A stretch of DNA of 64,000 nucleotides from Nonomuraea gerenzanensis (GCF_020215645.1 NZ_CP084058.1:6448001-6512000), one strand, 5' to 3'; numbered from the stretch's first letter, positions 50,329 through 61,373 are shown. Made by a program: numbers and translations. The notes: generated by a model from the sequence alone, not told the origin.

Positions 50329-51528
50329 ATGACCCACACACTCCCCTCGATGCCCACCAGCCGTCAGCCCGGCTGCCCCTTCGACCCGCCCAAGGAGCTG
50401 ATCGAGGCGCGTGAGCACGGCCCGATCAGCCGCTTCCCCTTCCCCGACGGCCACCAGGGCTGGATCGTCACCGGCTACGACCTGGCCCGCTCGATCCTGG
50501 CCGACCCGCGCTTCAGCTCCCGCAAGGAGCTCATGAAGCACCACCCGACCGTCGACTACGGCGACATCGAGGTGCCTCCCGCACCGCCCGGTGAGTTCCT
50601 GCTGATGGACGAGCCGCAGCACGGCCGCTACCGCAAACCGCTGGTCGGCAAGTTCACCGTCCGCCGGATGCGGCTGCTCACCGAGCGGGTCGAGCAGATC
50701 ACCGCCGAGCACCTGGACGCCATGGAGAAGGCCGGGCCGACGGCCGACCTGGTGACCGCCTTCGCCAAGCCCATCCCCGCCATCATCATCTGCGAGCTGC
50801 TCGGCGTCCCCTATGCCGACCGGGGCCACTTCCAGGAGAACATCGACAAGTTCCTCGGCGGCGAAGTCGGCGACGACGAGCTGATCGCCGCCTACCTGGA
50901 GGTCCAGCGGTACCTCACCGAACTGGTCGCCGCCAAGCGCGCCGACCCCACCGACGACGTGCTCAGCGACCTGACCGACAGCGACCTGACCGACGAGGAG
51001 CTGCAGGGCATGGCCCTGATCCTGCTGTCGGCCGGGTTCGACACCACCGCCAACATGCTGGCGCTGGGCACCTTCGCCCTGCTGCGGAACCCCGATCAGC
51101 TCGCCGCCCTGCGCACCGACCCGTCACTCACCGACCAGGCCGTGGAAGAGCTGCTGCGCTACCTGACCGTCGCCAAGCAGTTCTTCCGGGTCGCGCTCGA
51201 AGACGTCGAGCTGGCCGGCCACACGATCACGGCCGGCACCACGGTCATCATCTCCCTCAACACCGCCAACCGCGACCCCGACCGCTTCACCGACCCCCAC
51301 GCCCTCGACATCCACCGGCAGGACGGCGGCCACCTGGCCTTCAGCCACGGCATCCACCAGTGCCTGGGCCAGCAGCTCGCCCGCGTCGAGCTGCGCGTCG
51401 CCCTGCCCGCCCTGCTCGACCGCTTCCCCACGCTGCGCCTGGCCGTACCGGCCGACCAGATCCCCCTGCGCCCGGAGGCCGCCGACATCTACGGCGTCAA
51501 GAGCCTGCCGGTCACCTGGGACGTGTAG
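50329..51528 (+). CDS. Cytochrome P450 (CYP105-like)
   Basis: This 399-aa soluble P450 shows the I-helix AGFDTTANML, the K-helix EELLRYL, and the heme-binding loop FSHGIHQCLGQQLARVE with Cys345. The wording (GCPFDPP at the N-terminus, HQCLGQ) is that of the actinobacterial CYP105 group, which hydroxylates diverse lipophilic compounds. Gln in LGQQ stands where Gly or Ala is more usual. ATG 50329 lies after TGAGGAG. No ferredoxin gene follows directly, so electrons come from partners elsewhere. Confidence 0.93.
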   Translation: MTHTLPSMPTSRQPGCPFDPPKELIEAREHGPISRFPFPDGHQGWIVTGYDLARSILADPRFSSRKELMKHHPTVDYGDIEVPPAPPGEFLLMDEPQHGRYRKPLVGKFTVRRMRLLTERVEQITAEHLDAMEKAGPTADLVTAFAKPIPAIIICELLGVPYADRGHFQENIDKFLGGEVGDDELIAAYLEVQRYLTELVAAKRADPTDDVLSDLTDSDLTDEELQGMALILLSAGFDTTANMLALGTFALLRNPDQLAALRTDPSLTDQAVEELLRYLTVAKQFFRVALEDVELAGHTITAGTTVIISLNTANRDPDRFTDPHALDIHRQDGGHLAFSHGIHQCLGQQLARVELRVALPALLDRFPTLRLAVPADQIPLRPEAADIYGVKSLPVTWDV

Positions 51529-51599
51529 ACGTGCGGACCCGTGCCGGTGGGGCGCTCGCGTCCTAGGGCTGGTCCCCGCCCCGGCTCTGCTGCCACTGC

Positions 51600-51838
51600 T
51601 CCATGACCTGCCGGAGCGGCGCGTTCACCAGGAGCAGGAACCCGGCGGCGACCCCGAAGCGGGCGCCCGCCGGGGGCTCGTTCGCGCTTGATCAGGCCCT
51701 GCTGTTCGAGGAAGGCGACGTTCTGCGAGATCGAGGCGGGGCTGACGTTGAGCCGCTGGACCAGCTCGGCGGCGGTGCGGGGCGCCGGAGTCGGTGACGT
51801 ACAGGCAGGCCAGCATCCTGGCCGCCATCCGGGGCATG
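51600..51838 (-). pseudogene. Frameshifted remnant of a GbsR/MarR-like regulator
   Basis: On the minus strand a short frame MPRMAARMLACLYVTDSG continues, after a frameshift near 51785, as RTAAELVQRLNVSPASISQNVAFLEQQGLIKRERAPGGR. This is a typical HTH of MarR/GbsR-type regulators (winged helix with LxxxGLI-RER). The C-terminal half decays into unrelated sequence. Both the frameshift and the missing end indicate a dead gene. Confidence 0.6.
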
Positions 51839-51840
51839 CC

Positions 51841-52130
51841 TTACCACGCCTTCTTCCGGATGCTGCTCAACGGCGGCGTGCACGACGGCGAGCGGATCCC
51901 GTCCAGCGCCGCCGTCGAGCTGATGACCACCAACCGGCTCACCCCCGAGCAGCTGGCCGCCCGGGACAACTGGGGCCGCGCCGGCGTCCATGCGGATTGC
52001 GGGCTGGGGCGGCACGGCGGCTGGAGCTTCGGGGTGGCGGTGCGCACGTACCGGGATGTCCACGCCGGACTCCGCGCGGGCCATCCACGACTTCTGGACC
52101 ACGTTGTACCAGGCGATCGACCGACCCGCA
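51841..52130 (+). pseudogene. Fragment of a beta-lactamase-family serine hydrolase
   Basis: The plus strand reads YHAFFRMLLNGGVHDGERIPSSAAVELMTTNRLTPEQLAARDNWGRAG and HGGWSFGVAVRTY, the C-terminal third of class-C beta-lactamase-like serine hydrolases. After about 52050 the similarity moves to another frame, GMSTPDSARAIHDFWTTLYQAID, which is the normal C-terminal end. The part between (Gly-Thr region) is deleted and the N-terminal domain with the catalytic Ser is missing. The regulator remnant beside it is probably its former partner. Confidence 0.6.
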
Positions 52131-52247
52131 CGCCCGGCGGCTCGTCAAGATCTCGTCATGTTTTCCGGCCTGTGCGTCCAGATCGCATAGAGATCCCCGT
52201 CCGCCGCCCCGCATCGCTCTAGCGTCTGTCACGTGGAAGAAAAGCAG

Positions 52248-52514
52248 ATGTCAGAGCCCCGCTTGTGCGTCCCGGTCAAGGCGGGCGCGTGCGCCTCGAC
52301 CCTTCGGTTGTTCCGCACGGCGTCGGGAGAGCGGACGGCGGTCGCGTTCACCTCGCCGCTCAAACTGGCCAAGGTGCTCGGCCCGCACCAGCCGTGGGTG
52401 CTGCTCACCGCCCCCGCGCTGCGTTCCATGCTCGCCGGGCTGGACGTGGCCGGCATCGTCACCGACCCCGCCGGCACCATGAGCGCGCCCGCCGCGCAGC
52501 AGCAGGTGTCATGA
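52248..52514 (+). CDS. SAV_915-like small protein
   Basis: An 88-aa protein starting at ATG 52248 (in-frame GTG 52233 is an alternative). It reads LCVPVKAGACASTLRLFRTASGERTAVAFTSPLKLAKVLGPHQPWVLLTAPALRSMLAGLDVAGIVTDP. This is the common layout of the actinobacterial SAV_915 family, related to SseB-like N-terminal domains. Function unknown. Two Cys near the start. It lies next to a stretch of dead genes but itself seems intact. Confidence 0.65.
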   Translation: MSEPRLCVPVKAGACASTLRLFRTASGERTAVAFTSPLKLAKVLGPHQPWVLLTAPALRSMLAGLDVAGIVTDPAGTMSAPAAQQQVS

Positions 52515-52575
52515 CGCGCCGGCTCACGCCGCCCTGATCCGTCGGCCCTGATCCGTCGGCCCTAATCCGTCGGCC

Positions 52576-53112
52576 CTAATCCGTCGGCAGGACCAGCAGG
52601 GCGATGACCGCGAGCGAGCCCAGCGTCGCCAGGGCGAACCGGGCCGCGACCACGGCCCGGAACCAGCCGGGATACTCCCGGGCGGCGGCACCGACCAGCG
52701 CGGCGACGTCGAGAGCACGCAGCTCGGGGTCGCCGGACCTCCTGGCGGCGGCCTCCAGGTACCGGGTGGTGAAGACCTCGCCGGGCATGATGACGCAGCC
52801 GAGCACGAACACGATCCCCTGGAAGATCCACGTCAGGACCCGTCCGGTGTCGCTGCCCGCCAAGTTGAGCACGGCGAGCACCACGAGGCACCCGCCGATG
52901 GACATCGCGACGACGACGCTGGCCCGACTGGCACCGAAGTCGATCCGGTGCCGGGCCAGGAGCCCGGCCGCTAACCCCTGTCTGGCCACCTCTGCCCCGG
53001 CCGCCGCCTGCGCGGCCGGGCCCCGGCCGCGCCCCACGACCGGGATGAGGAAGAACGTGGCCGCGAGCAGCAGCTGCAGCACCGACGCGGACACCACGGC
53101 GGCAGACATCAT
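52576..53112 (-). CDS. Integral membrane protein of unknown function
   Basis: This 178-aa protein has about four hydrophobic helices (VVSASVLQLLLAATFFLIPVVG; VVVAMSIGGCLVVLAVLNLAG; VLTWIFQGIVFVLGCVIMPG; FALATLGSLAVIALLVL). No family is recognised. ATG 53112 has GGAGGGG five bases upstream. It is divergent from a TetR regulator over 96 bp that holds two copies of a 19-bp operator, the nearer one only 16 bases before the start. It is very probably the main target of that TetR protein and may act in efflux or membrane stress. Confidence 0.75.
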   Translation of the reverse strand: MMSAAVVSASVLQLLLAATFFLIPVVGRGRGPAAQAAAGAEVARQGLAAGLLARHRIDFGASRASVVVAMSIGGCLVVLAVLNLAGSDTGRVLTWIFQGIVFVLGCVIMPGEVFTTRYLEAAARRSGDPELRALDVAALVGAAAREYPGWFRAVVAARFALATLGSLAVIALLVLPTD

Positions 53113-53127
53113 GGGAACCCCTCCAGA

Positions 53128-53181
53128 ACTTGCACAGTGTTCAAGTCGGATCGTAGAACCGCACTTGAACACTGTGCAAGT
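53128..53181. promoter_or_regulatory. Twin inverted TetR operators
   Basis: ACTTGCACAGTGTTCAAGT (53128-53146) and its exact reverse complement ACTTGAACACTGTGCAAGT (53163-53181) lie 16 bp apart. Each is itself a near-palindrome of the form ACTTG-x-ACA-x-TGT-x-CAAGT. The placement between the divergent TetR and membrane-protein genes fits two repressor dimers covering both promoters. Confidence 0.8.
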
Positions 53182-53208
53182 CCAGGGAGCACGCCCTATC
53201 CTGGGCGG

Positions 53209-53880
53209 GTGCCACGCGAGACCCTGACCAAGGAGCAGATCGTCCAGACCGCCGTCGAGCTGCTGGACAGCGACGGCGTCGAGGGCCTGAGCATGCGGCA
53301 GCTCGGCAGCCGGCTGAACTCCGCGGCGACCGCCGTCTACTGGCACGTCAAGAGCAAGGACGACCTCGTCGTGCTCGCCGCCGACGCGGTGTGGGCCGAG
53401 ATCGAGCTCCCCGACCTGGACGAGACCCCCTGGCGGGCGGCGGCCACGGCCATGGCCAAGGGCCTGTACGCGATGATCCTGCGCCACCCCTGGCTCGTGC
53501 CCGCCATGAGCACCCATCTCCTGTACGGCCCGGGCAAGTCGCGCCACGACGACCACCTGCTCGCCGTCTACCAGGCGGCCGGCTTCACCGGGCAGGGCGC
53601 CGAGCGGGCCATGAAGACCGTCTTCACCTTCGTCCTGGGCACCGCCCTCGGCGTGGCGTCCGAGGCGGCGTGGCGGTCGCGGCTGCGCCGCACCGGCGGC
53701 GACGAGCAGGAGCAGGCCCGCGAGCTCGTCGCGCGGGCGACGGAGATCGCGATGCGGTTCCCCAGGCTGCGCGCCCACACCGCGGCCCACCAGGGCGAGG
53801 AGCCCGGCCTGGACCTGGAGTTCGGCCTGCGGACGATCCTGAACGGCCTGCAGGCGGAGCTCGACATCCAGGAAGCATGA
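53209..53880 (+). CDS. TetR-family regulator (TetR_C-type, tetracycline-repressor-like class)
   Basis: This 223-aa regulator has the N-terminal HTH TLTKEQIVQTAVELLDSDGVEGLSMRQLGSRLNSAATAVYWHVKSKDDLVVLAADAVW, with the YWHVKSKDDL wording of true TetR-class repressors, and a TetR_C domain. GTG 53209 directly precedes it. The longer frame overlaps the operators and is rejected. It most likely represses the divergent membrane-protein gene and itself at the twin 19-bp sites. A hairpin follows the stop by 20 bases. Confidence 0.9.
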   Translation: MPRETLTKEQIVQTAVELLDSDGVEGLSMRQLGSRLNSAATAVYWHVKSKDDLVVLAADAVWAEIELPDLDETPWRAAATAMAKGLYAMILRHPWLVPAMSTHLLYGPGKSRHDDHLLAVYQAAGFTGQGAERAMKTVFTFVLGTALGVASEAAWRSRLRRTGGDEQEQARELVARATEIAMRFPRLRAHTAAHQGEEPGLDLEFGLRTILNGLQAELDIQEA

Positions 53881-53900
53881 GGCCGCGCCGCCCGGCCGGA

Positions 53901-53942
53901 GCCCGGTTCCCAGGCGGCGCATAGCGGGCCCGGGAACCGGGC
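53901..53942 (+). terminator. Hairpin after the TetR gene
   Basis: GCCCGGTTCCC (53901-53911) pairs perfectly with GGGAACCGGGC (53932-53942) across a 20-base loop, 20 bases after the TetR stop. No U-run follows. It separates the TetR unit from the kdp locus. Confidence 0.5.
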
Positions 53943-53959
53943 GGCGCGTAGCGGGCCCG
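53913..53959. repeat. 20-bp direct repeat between TetR and kdp genes
   Basis: GGCGGCGCATAGCGGGCCCG at 53913-53932 recurs with one substitution at 53940-53959. The repeat partly overlaps the hairpin arms. Purpose unknown; it may be a simple duplication or a binding site in the kdp upstream region. Confidence 0.6.
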
Positions 53960-54088
53960 TCAATATTCGGGCTCGCGCCGTATGAATCCCGTCAAGAACG
54001 GCAAAACCCCCCAATTCCCGGCGTTTGCTTGATCTGTAGCCGCTGCCGTGAGCAGCGGCGATCTCATCATTCGAGCTGAGGAGTGGGG

Positions 54089-54172
54089 ATGGCAGACGTC
54101 ATCTTCGTCGCCCTGACGATCGCGATCTTCGTGGTCCTGGGGCTGGTCGTGAAGGCGGTGGAGCGGCTGTGA
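54089..54172 (+). CDS. 27-aa membrane peptide leading the kdp operon
   Basis: ATG 54089 follows GAGGAG and opens a 27-codon frame coding for one hydrophobic helix ([18 protein letters not shown]) and the tail KAVERL. Its stop overlaps the next start (GTGA). Similar tiny proteins precede kdpF in other actinobacterial kdp loci, so it is probably real and may stabilise the KdpFABC complex. Function not shown. Confidence 0.7.
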   Translation: MADVIFVALTIAIFVVLGLVVKAVERL

Positions 54173-54258
54173 GCGCCGTCAACGCCACCGGCCTGGTCGT
54201 GGCCGTCGGTCTGGTGATCTTCATGGTCGCGGCCCTGCTGTTCCCGGAGCGCTTCTGA
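54169..54258 (+). CDS. kdpF: KdpF, small subunit of the potassium-transporting ATPase
   Basis: A 29-aa peptide from GTG 54169 to a TGA sharing one base with the kdpA start. One membrane helix ([22 protein letters not shown]) ends in the FPERF motif usual for KdpF. In the complex it lies along KdpA and stabilises it. Overlap on both sides shows tight translational coupling. Confidence 0.85.
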   Translation: MSAVNATGLVVAVGLVIFMVAALLFPERF

Positions 54259-55919
54259 TGAGCACGACCGTCGCGGGGATGCTCTTCATCGCCTCCCTGA
54301 TCGTCGCCCTGGCCCTGGTCTGGAAGCCGTTCGGCGACCACATGTACCGCGTCTACTCCACCACGAGGCACAACGTCGTGGAGCGCGGCATCTATCGCCT
54401 GCTGGGGGTGCGCGCCGACGCCGAGCAGAGCTGGGCCGTCTACGCGCGCGGCGTGCTGGCGTTCTCGGTGATCTCGATCCTGGTCGTCTACGGCATCCAG
54501 CGATTGCAGGACAAGCTGCCGCTGAGCGTCGGCATGGCCCCGGTCACCGACCACATCGCCTGGAACACCGCGATCAGCTTCGTCACCAACACCAACTGGC
54601 AGGCCTACTCCGGCGAGTCCACGATGGGTCACCTGACCCAGATGGCCGCCCTGGCGGTGCAGAACTTCGTCTCGGCCGCGGTGGGCATGGCGGTGGCGAT
54701 CGCGCTGGTGCGCGGCTTCGCCAGGCACAAGGCGGGCACGATCGGCAACTTCTGGGTGGACCTGGTGCGCGGCACCGTCCGCATCCTGCTGCCGATCGCG
54801 TTCGTGGGCGCGCTGGTGCTGGTCGCCGGCGGGCTGATCCAGAACTTCGCCGGCGTGCACGAGGTGGCCACGCTGACCGGCGGCACCCAGCCGATCACCG
54901 GCGGCCCGGTCGCCTCGCAGGAGGTGATCAAGGAGCTGGGCACCAACGGCGGCGGCTTCTACAACGTCAACTCCGCCCACCCGTTCGAGAACGCCGCCGC
55001 CTGGACGAACTGGTTCGAGATCTTCCTGATCCTGGTGATCCCGTTCTCCCTCACCCGCACCTTCGGCAAGCTCGTCGGCCAGGTCCGGCAGGGCTACGCG
55101 ATCCTCGCCGTGATGAGCGTGCTCGCGCTGGCCGGTGTCGTGCTGACCAACGTGTTCGAGCTGTCCGGCGACGCGACGGTGCCGCAGGCCGCCGGCGCGG
55201 CGATGGAGGGCAAGGAGGTGCGCTTCGGGGTCTCCAACTCCGCCACGTTCGGCGCGGCCACCACGCTCACGAGCACCGGGGCGGTGAACTCCTTCCACGA
55301 CTCCTACACGCCGTTCGGCGGCATGATGACGCTGCTCAACATGATGCTGGGCGAGGTCGCGCCGGGCGGGGTGGGCGCCGGCCTGTACGGCATGCTGATC
55401 CTCGCGGTCATCACGGTGTTCGTGGCCGGGCTGATGGTCGGCCGCACACCGGAGTACCTGGGCAAGAGGATCGGCGCCCGGGAGATCAAGCTGGCCTCGC
55501 TGTACTTCCTGGTCACGCCGGTGCTGGTGCTGGTCGGCACCGCGTTCGCGATGGGCTCGGCGCAGCAGCGCGCCAGCATGCTGAACACCGGCCCGCACGG
55601 CCTGTCGGAGGTCCTGTACGCCTTCACCTCCGCCTCCAACAACAACGGCTCCGCCTTCGCCGGCCTCACCGTCAACACCCCGTGGTACGACGTGGCGCTC
55701 GGCCTGTGCATGGCCTTCGGCCGGTTCCTGCCGATCATCCTGGTGCTGGCGCTGGCCGGGGCGCTGGCCGCGCAGGCCCCGGTCCCGGCGGGCGCGGGCA
55801 CCCTGCCCACGCACCGGCCGCAGTTCGTCGGCATGGTCGTCGGCGTGACGATCATCCTGGTCGCCCTCACCTTCCTGCCCGCGCTCGCGCTCGGCCCCAT
55901 CGCAGAAGGACTGTCCTGA
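54258..55919 (+). CDS. kdpA: KdpA, potassium-binding channel-like subunit
   Basis: This 553-aa membrane protein has about ten helices and four pore loops of the potassium-channel type. [29 protein letters not shown], the [23 protein letters not shown] segment and [14 protein letters not shown] are all visible. It binds K+ at the selectivity filter and, with KdpB, forms the high-affinity K+ uptake pump. Length and motifs are normal. Second long gene of the operon after two tiny peptides; one base separates it from kdpB. Confidence 0.96.
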   Translation: MSTTVAGMLFIASLIVALALVWKPFGDHMYRVYSTTRHNVVERGIYRLLGVRADAEQSWAVYARGVLAFSVISILVVYGIQRLQDKLPLSVGMAPVTDHIAWNTAISFVTNTNWQAYSGESTMGHLTQMAALAVQNFVSAAVGMAVAIALVRGFARHKAGTIGNFWVDLVRGTVRILLPIAFVGALVLVAGGLIQNFAGVHEVATLTGGTQPITGGPVASQEVIKELGTNGGGFYNVNSAHPFENAAAWTNWFEIFLILVIPFSLTRTFGKLVGQVRQGYAILAVMSVLALAGVVLTNVFELSGDATVPQAAGAAMEGKEVRFGVSNSATFGAATTLTSTGAVNSFHDSYTPFGGMMTLLNMMLGEVAPGGVGAGLYGMLILAVITVFVAGLMVGRTPEYLGKRIGAREIKLASLYFLVTPVLVLVGTAFAMGSAQQRASMLNTGPHGLSEVLYAFTSASNNNGSAFAGLTVNTPWYDVALGLCMAFGRFLPIILVLALAGALAAQAPVPAGAGTLPTHRPQFVGMVVGVTIILVALTFLPALALGPIAEGLS

Positions 55920-55920
55920 C

Positions 55921-58017
<2,097 letters not shown>

Positions 58018-58836
58018 ATGGAACGCCTGCCCAGCTGGCTGCGCCAGCACCTCGCCGCCGTCAGGGCGGTCGCCGTCCTGACCGTGCTGCTCGGCCTGAT
58101 CTACCCGCTGGTCACCACCGGCGTCGCCCAGGCCCTGTTCAGCGGCAACGCCAACGGCTCGATCATCGAGCAGGACGGCAAGGCCGTCGGTAGCTCGCTG
58201 ATCGGCCAGTCCTTCACCGACGCCGACGGCAAGCCGGTCAGGAAGTACTTCCAGTCCCGCCCGTCGGCGGCCGGCGACGGCTACGACCCCACCTCCACCA
58301 GCGCCAGCAACCTCGGCCCCGAGGACGTCATCGACACCGGGGACCGGCAGTCGCTGCTCACCCAGGTGTGCGCCCGCTCCAAGGCGATCGGCGAGTTGGA
58401 GGGCGTCAGCGGCGCCCGCCCGTACTGCACCCCGGGCGGGGTCGGCGCGGTGCTCAAGGTCTTCCCCGGCAAGGCCGTCAGCGTCAACCAGCCCTGCCCC
58501 GCCGTCCCCTTCATCGCCACCTACCAGGGGCTGAAGGTGGAGTGCGCCCAGCCGGGCGAGGACTACGCGGCCGGCCGCACCGTCCCCGTCCGCGGGGACG
58601 TGACCGCCGTGCCGGTCCCCGCCGACGCGGTCACGGCCGGCGGCTCCGGCCTCGACCCGCACATCTCGGTCGCCTACGCCGAGCTCCAGGCCCCCCGCGT
58701 GGCCGAGGAACGCGGCCTCGGCCAGGCCGAGGTGCGGCAGCTCATCCGGCGGCACACCACCGGCCGGGCACTCGGCTTCATGGGCGAGCCCGCCGTCAAC
58801 GTGCTCGAACTCAACCTCGCCCTGGACCGGTCATGA
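58018..58836 (+). CDS. kdpC: KdpC with an enlarged extracytoplasmic domain
   Basis: At 272 aa it is clearly longer than the common roughly 190-aa KdpC. The N-terminal helix (AVAVLTVLLGLIYPLVTTGVAQALF) and the family blocks GSSLIGQSF, YFQSRPSAAGDGYDPTSTSASNLGP and SGLDPHISVAYAELQAPRVA are all present. Between the last two sits an insertion of roughly 90 residues (about 108-200) with four Cys (TQVCARS, PYCTPGG, QPCPAVP, VECAQPG). The insertion would face the cell exterior and could hold two disulfides. KdpC supports the pump at the outer side. Directly adjoins kdpB, and overlaps kdpD (ATGA). Confidence 0.93.
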   Translation: MERLPSWLRQHLAAVRAVAVLTVLLGLIYPLVTTGVAQALFSGNANGSIIEQDGKAVGSSLIGQSFTDADGKPVRKYFQSRPSAAGDGYDPTSTSASNLGPEDVIDTGDRQSLLTQVCARSKAIGELEGVSGARPYCTPGGVGAVLKVFPGKAVSVNQPCPAVPFIATYQGLKVECAQPGEDYAAGRTVPVRGDVTAVPVPADAVTAGGSGLDPHISVAYAELQAPRVAEERGLGQAEVRQLIRRHTTGRALGFMGEPAVNVLELNLALDRS

Positions 58837-61373
58837 CCAGGGGCCGCCTGCGGGTCTACCTCGGGGCGGCCCCCGGGGTGGGCAAGACCTACGCGATGCT
58901 CGGCGAGGGCCGGCGAGCACTCGAACGCGGCAGGGACGTGGTCGTGGGCCTGGTCGAGACCCACGGCCGCCCCCGCACCGCCGCCCTGCTGGAGGGCATG
59001 GAGATCGTGCCCCGCAGGACGGTCGTGCACCGGGGAGCCACGTTCACCGAGCTCGACGTGCCCGCCGTGCTCGCGCGCCGGCCGAAGGTGGCACTGATCG
59101 ACGAGCTGGCCCACACCAACGTGCCCGGCTCGAAGAACGTCAAGCGCTGGCAGGACATCGACGAGGTGCTCGACGCCGGCATCGACGTGATCACCACGGT
59201 GAACGTCCAGCACCTGGAGTCGCTCAACGACGTCGTCCAGGAGATCACCGGCGTCCCGCAGCGGGAGACCGTGCCCGACGAGGTGGTCCGCAGGGCCGAC
59301 CAGATCGAGCTGGTCGACATGTCGCCGGAGGCGCTGCGCCGCCGCATGGCGCACGGCAACGTCTACGCGCCCGAGAAGGTCAGCGCGGCCATGTCGAACT
59401 ACTTCCGCGTCGGCAACCTCACCGCGCTGCGCGAGCTGGCCCTGCTCTGGGTGGCGGGCAAGGTGGACGACCAGCTCGACCGCTACCGCGCCGACCACGG
59501 CATCGCCGGCACCTGGGAGACCCGCGAACGCGTCGTGGTCGCCCTGACCGGCGGCCCGGAAGGCGACACCCTGGTCAGGAGGGCCGCCCGCATCGCGACC
59601 CGCAGCAAGGGCGCCGACCTGATGGCCGTCCACGTCACCAGCGCCGACGGGCTGACCGGCGCCGACCCGGCCAGCCTGGCCCGCCAGCGCACGCTGGTCG
59701 AGAGCATGGGCGGCACCTACCACCAGGTCGTCGGCGACGACATCCCGCGTGCCCTGCTCGACTTCGCCCGTGGCGTCAACGCCACCCAGCTCGTCCTCGG
59801 CGCGTCGAGAAGAGGCCGCTTCGCGCAGCTCCTCTCCCGGGGCGTCGGCGTCGAGACCACCGCCCTGTCGGGCTCGATCGACGTGCACCTCGTCACCCAC
59901 GAGGAGGCCAAGAAGGGGCGCGGCAGGCGCGAGCGCAGCCGGGCCGCGCTGACCCGCGAACGCCGGCTGACAGGATGGGCCGTGGCTGTGGCCGGCCTGC
60001 CCGCGCTGACCGCCGCGCTGGCCCCCTTCCGCGACGTGCTGCGGCTGCCCAGCGAGATCCTGCTGTTCCTCTGCCTGGTCGTCGGAGTGGCGCTGATCGG
60101 CGGCATGTGGCCGGCGATCGTGGCGGCCGTGGGCGGCTCGCTCCTGCTCAACTGGTTCTTCACCCCGCCACTCGGGCAGCTCACCATCGCCGACCCGGAG
60201 AACCTGCTCGCGCTGATCGTGTTCGTCCTGGTGGCGGCGGCGGTCAGCACGATCGTGGACCTGGCGGCCCGCCGGACCCGCCAGGCCGCCCGCGCCGGCG
60301 CCGAGGCCGAGGCCCTGTCCACGCTGGCCGGGCACGTGTTGCGCGGCGAGGCCGCGCTGCCCTCCCTCCTGGGACGGCTGCGCGAGACCTTCGGCCTCGA
60401 CTCCGTCACCCTGCTCGAACGCATCGGCGAGCCCACCCCCGACGACCAGGCCGAGCCCGGCGCCTGGCGGATCATCGCCACCACCGGCGGCACCCCGTGC
60501 ACCGCGCCCGCCGTGGCCGACACCGACGTGCTGATCAGCGACGACCTGGTGCTCGCGGCGCGCGGCCGGCTGCTGGAGGCCGGCGACCGGCGGGTGCTGG
60601 AGGCGTTCGCCGCCGAGGCCGCCGTCGCGCTGCGCCAGGAGCGCCTCCAGGAGGAGGCGGAGCTGGCCAAGCCGCTGGCCGAGGCCGACAGGATGCGCAC
60701 CGCGCTGCTCGCCGCCGTCAGCCACGACCTGCGCACCCCGCTGTCGGCCGCCAAGGCCGCCGTCGAGAGCCTGCGCAACCAGGACATCACCTGGACCGAC
60801 GAGGACCGCGACGAGCTGCTCGCCACCGCCGACGAGTCCCTGACCCGGCTCGACCGGCTGGTGGAGAACCTGCTCGACATGAGCCGCCTTCAGGCCGGCG
60901 TGCTCGGCCTGGCGCTGCAGCCCGTCGCCCTGGAGGAGGTCGTGCCCCGGGCCGTCGACGACCTCGGCCCGCTGCGCGAGCGCGTCGAGGGTGACATCTC
61001 CGTCGACCTGCCCGACCTCGTGGCCGACCCCGCCCTGCTGGAACGGGTGCTGGTCAACCTCATGGCCAACGCCGTGCGCCACAGCCCGCAGGACCGCAAG
61101 GTGCTGATCACGGGCAGCCGGCACGAGGACATGGTCGAGATCCGCGTCGTCGACCGGGGCCCCGGCATCCCGCCCGAGCACCACGAGCGAGTCTTCCTGC
61201 CGTTCCAGCGGCTCGGTGACCGCGACAACGGCACCGGCGTCGGCCTCGGCCTCGCGCTCTCGCGCGGCCTCACCGAGGCCATGGGCGGCACACTCACCCC
61301 GGAGGAGACACCAGGAGGAGGTCTCACGATGATCGTCAGCATGCCGATCCACTCCCGGGCGGCGACGCCATGA
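58833..61373 (+). CDS. kdpD: KdpD, sensor histidine kinase
   Basis: This 846-aa sensor has the N-terminal KdpD domain with Walker-A-like GAAPGVGKT (about 11-19), then a Usp-like domain (VVVALTGGPEGDTLVRRAA). Four clustered helices follow (DUF4118, LTGWAVAVAGLPALTAALAPF onward), then a GAF-like domain. The kinase core carries HisKA (AVSHDLRTPLSAAKA) and HATPase (NLMANAVRHSPQ, DRGPGIP, GTGVGLGLALSRGL). It senses low K+ or turgor and phosphorylates KdpE. N-terminal Usp domains of KdpD can bind c-di-AMP in other bacteria, which would link it with the riboswitch signal in this window; that is inference. ATGA overlaps on both sides. Confidence 0.95.
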   Translation: MTRGRLRVYLGAAPGVGKTYAMLGEGRRALERGRDVVVGLVETHGRPRTAALLEGMEIVPRRTVVHRGATFTELDVPAVLARRPKVALIDELAHTNVPGSKNVKRWQDIDEVLDAGIDVITTVNVQHLESLNDVVQEITGVPQRETVPDEVVRRADQIELVDMSPEALRRRMAHGNVYAPEKVSAAMSNYFRVGNLTALRELALLWVAGKVDDQLDRYRADHGIAGTWETRERVVVALTGGPEGDTLVRRAARIATRSKGADLMAVHVTSADGLTGADPASLARQRTLVESMGGTYHQVVGDDIPRALLDFARGVNATQLVLGASRRGRFAQLLSRGVGVETTALSGSIDVHLVTHEEAKKGRGRRERSRAALTRERRLTGWAVAVAGLPALTAALAPFRDVLRLPSEILLFLCLVVGVALIGGMWPAIVAAVGGSLLLNWFFTPPLGQLTIADPENLLALIVFVLVAAAVSTIVDLAARRTRQAARAGAEAEALSTLAGHVLRGEAALPSLLGRLRETFGLDSVTLLERIGEPTPDDQAEPGAWRIIATTGGTPCTAPAVADTDVLISDDLVLAARGRLLEAGDRRVLEAFAAEAAVALRQERLQEEAELAKPLAEADRMRTALLAAVSHDLRTPLSAAKAAVESLRNQDITWTDEDRDELLATADESLTRLDRLVENLLDMSRLQAGVLGLALQPVALEEVVPRAVDDLGPLRERVEGDISVDLPDLVADPALLERVLVNLMANAVRHSPQDRKVLITGSRHEDMVEIRVVDRGPGIPPEHHERVFLPFQRLGDRDNGTGVGLGLALSRGLTEAMGGTLTPEETPGGGLTMIVSMPIHSRAATP

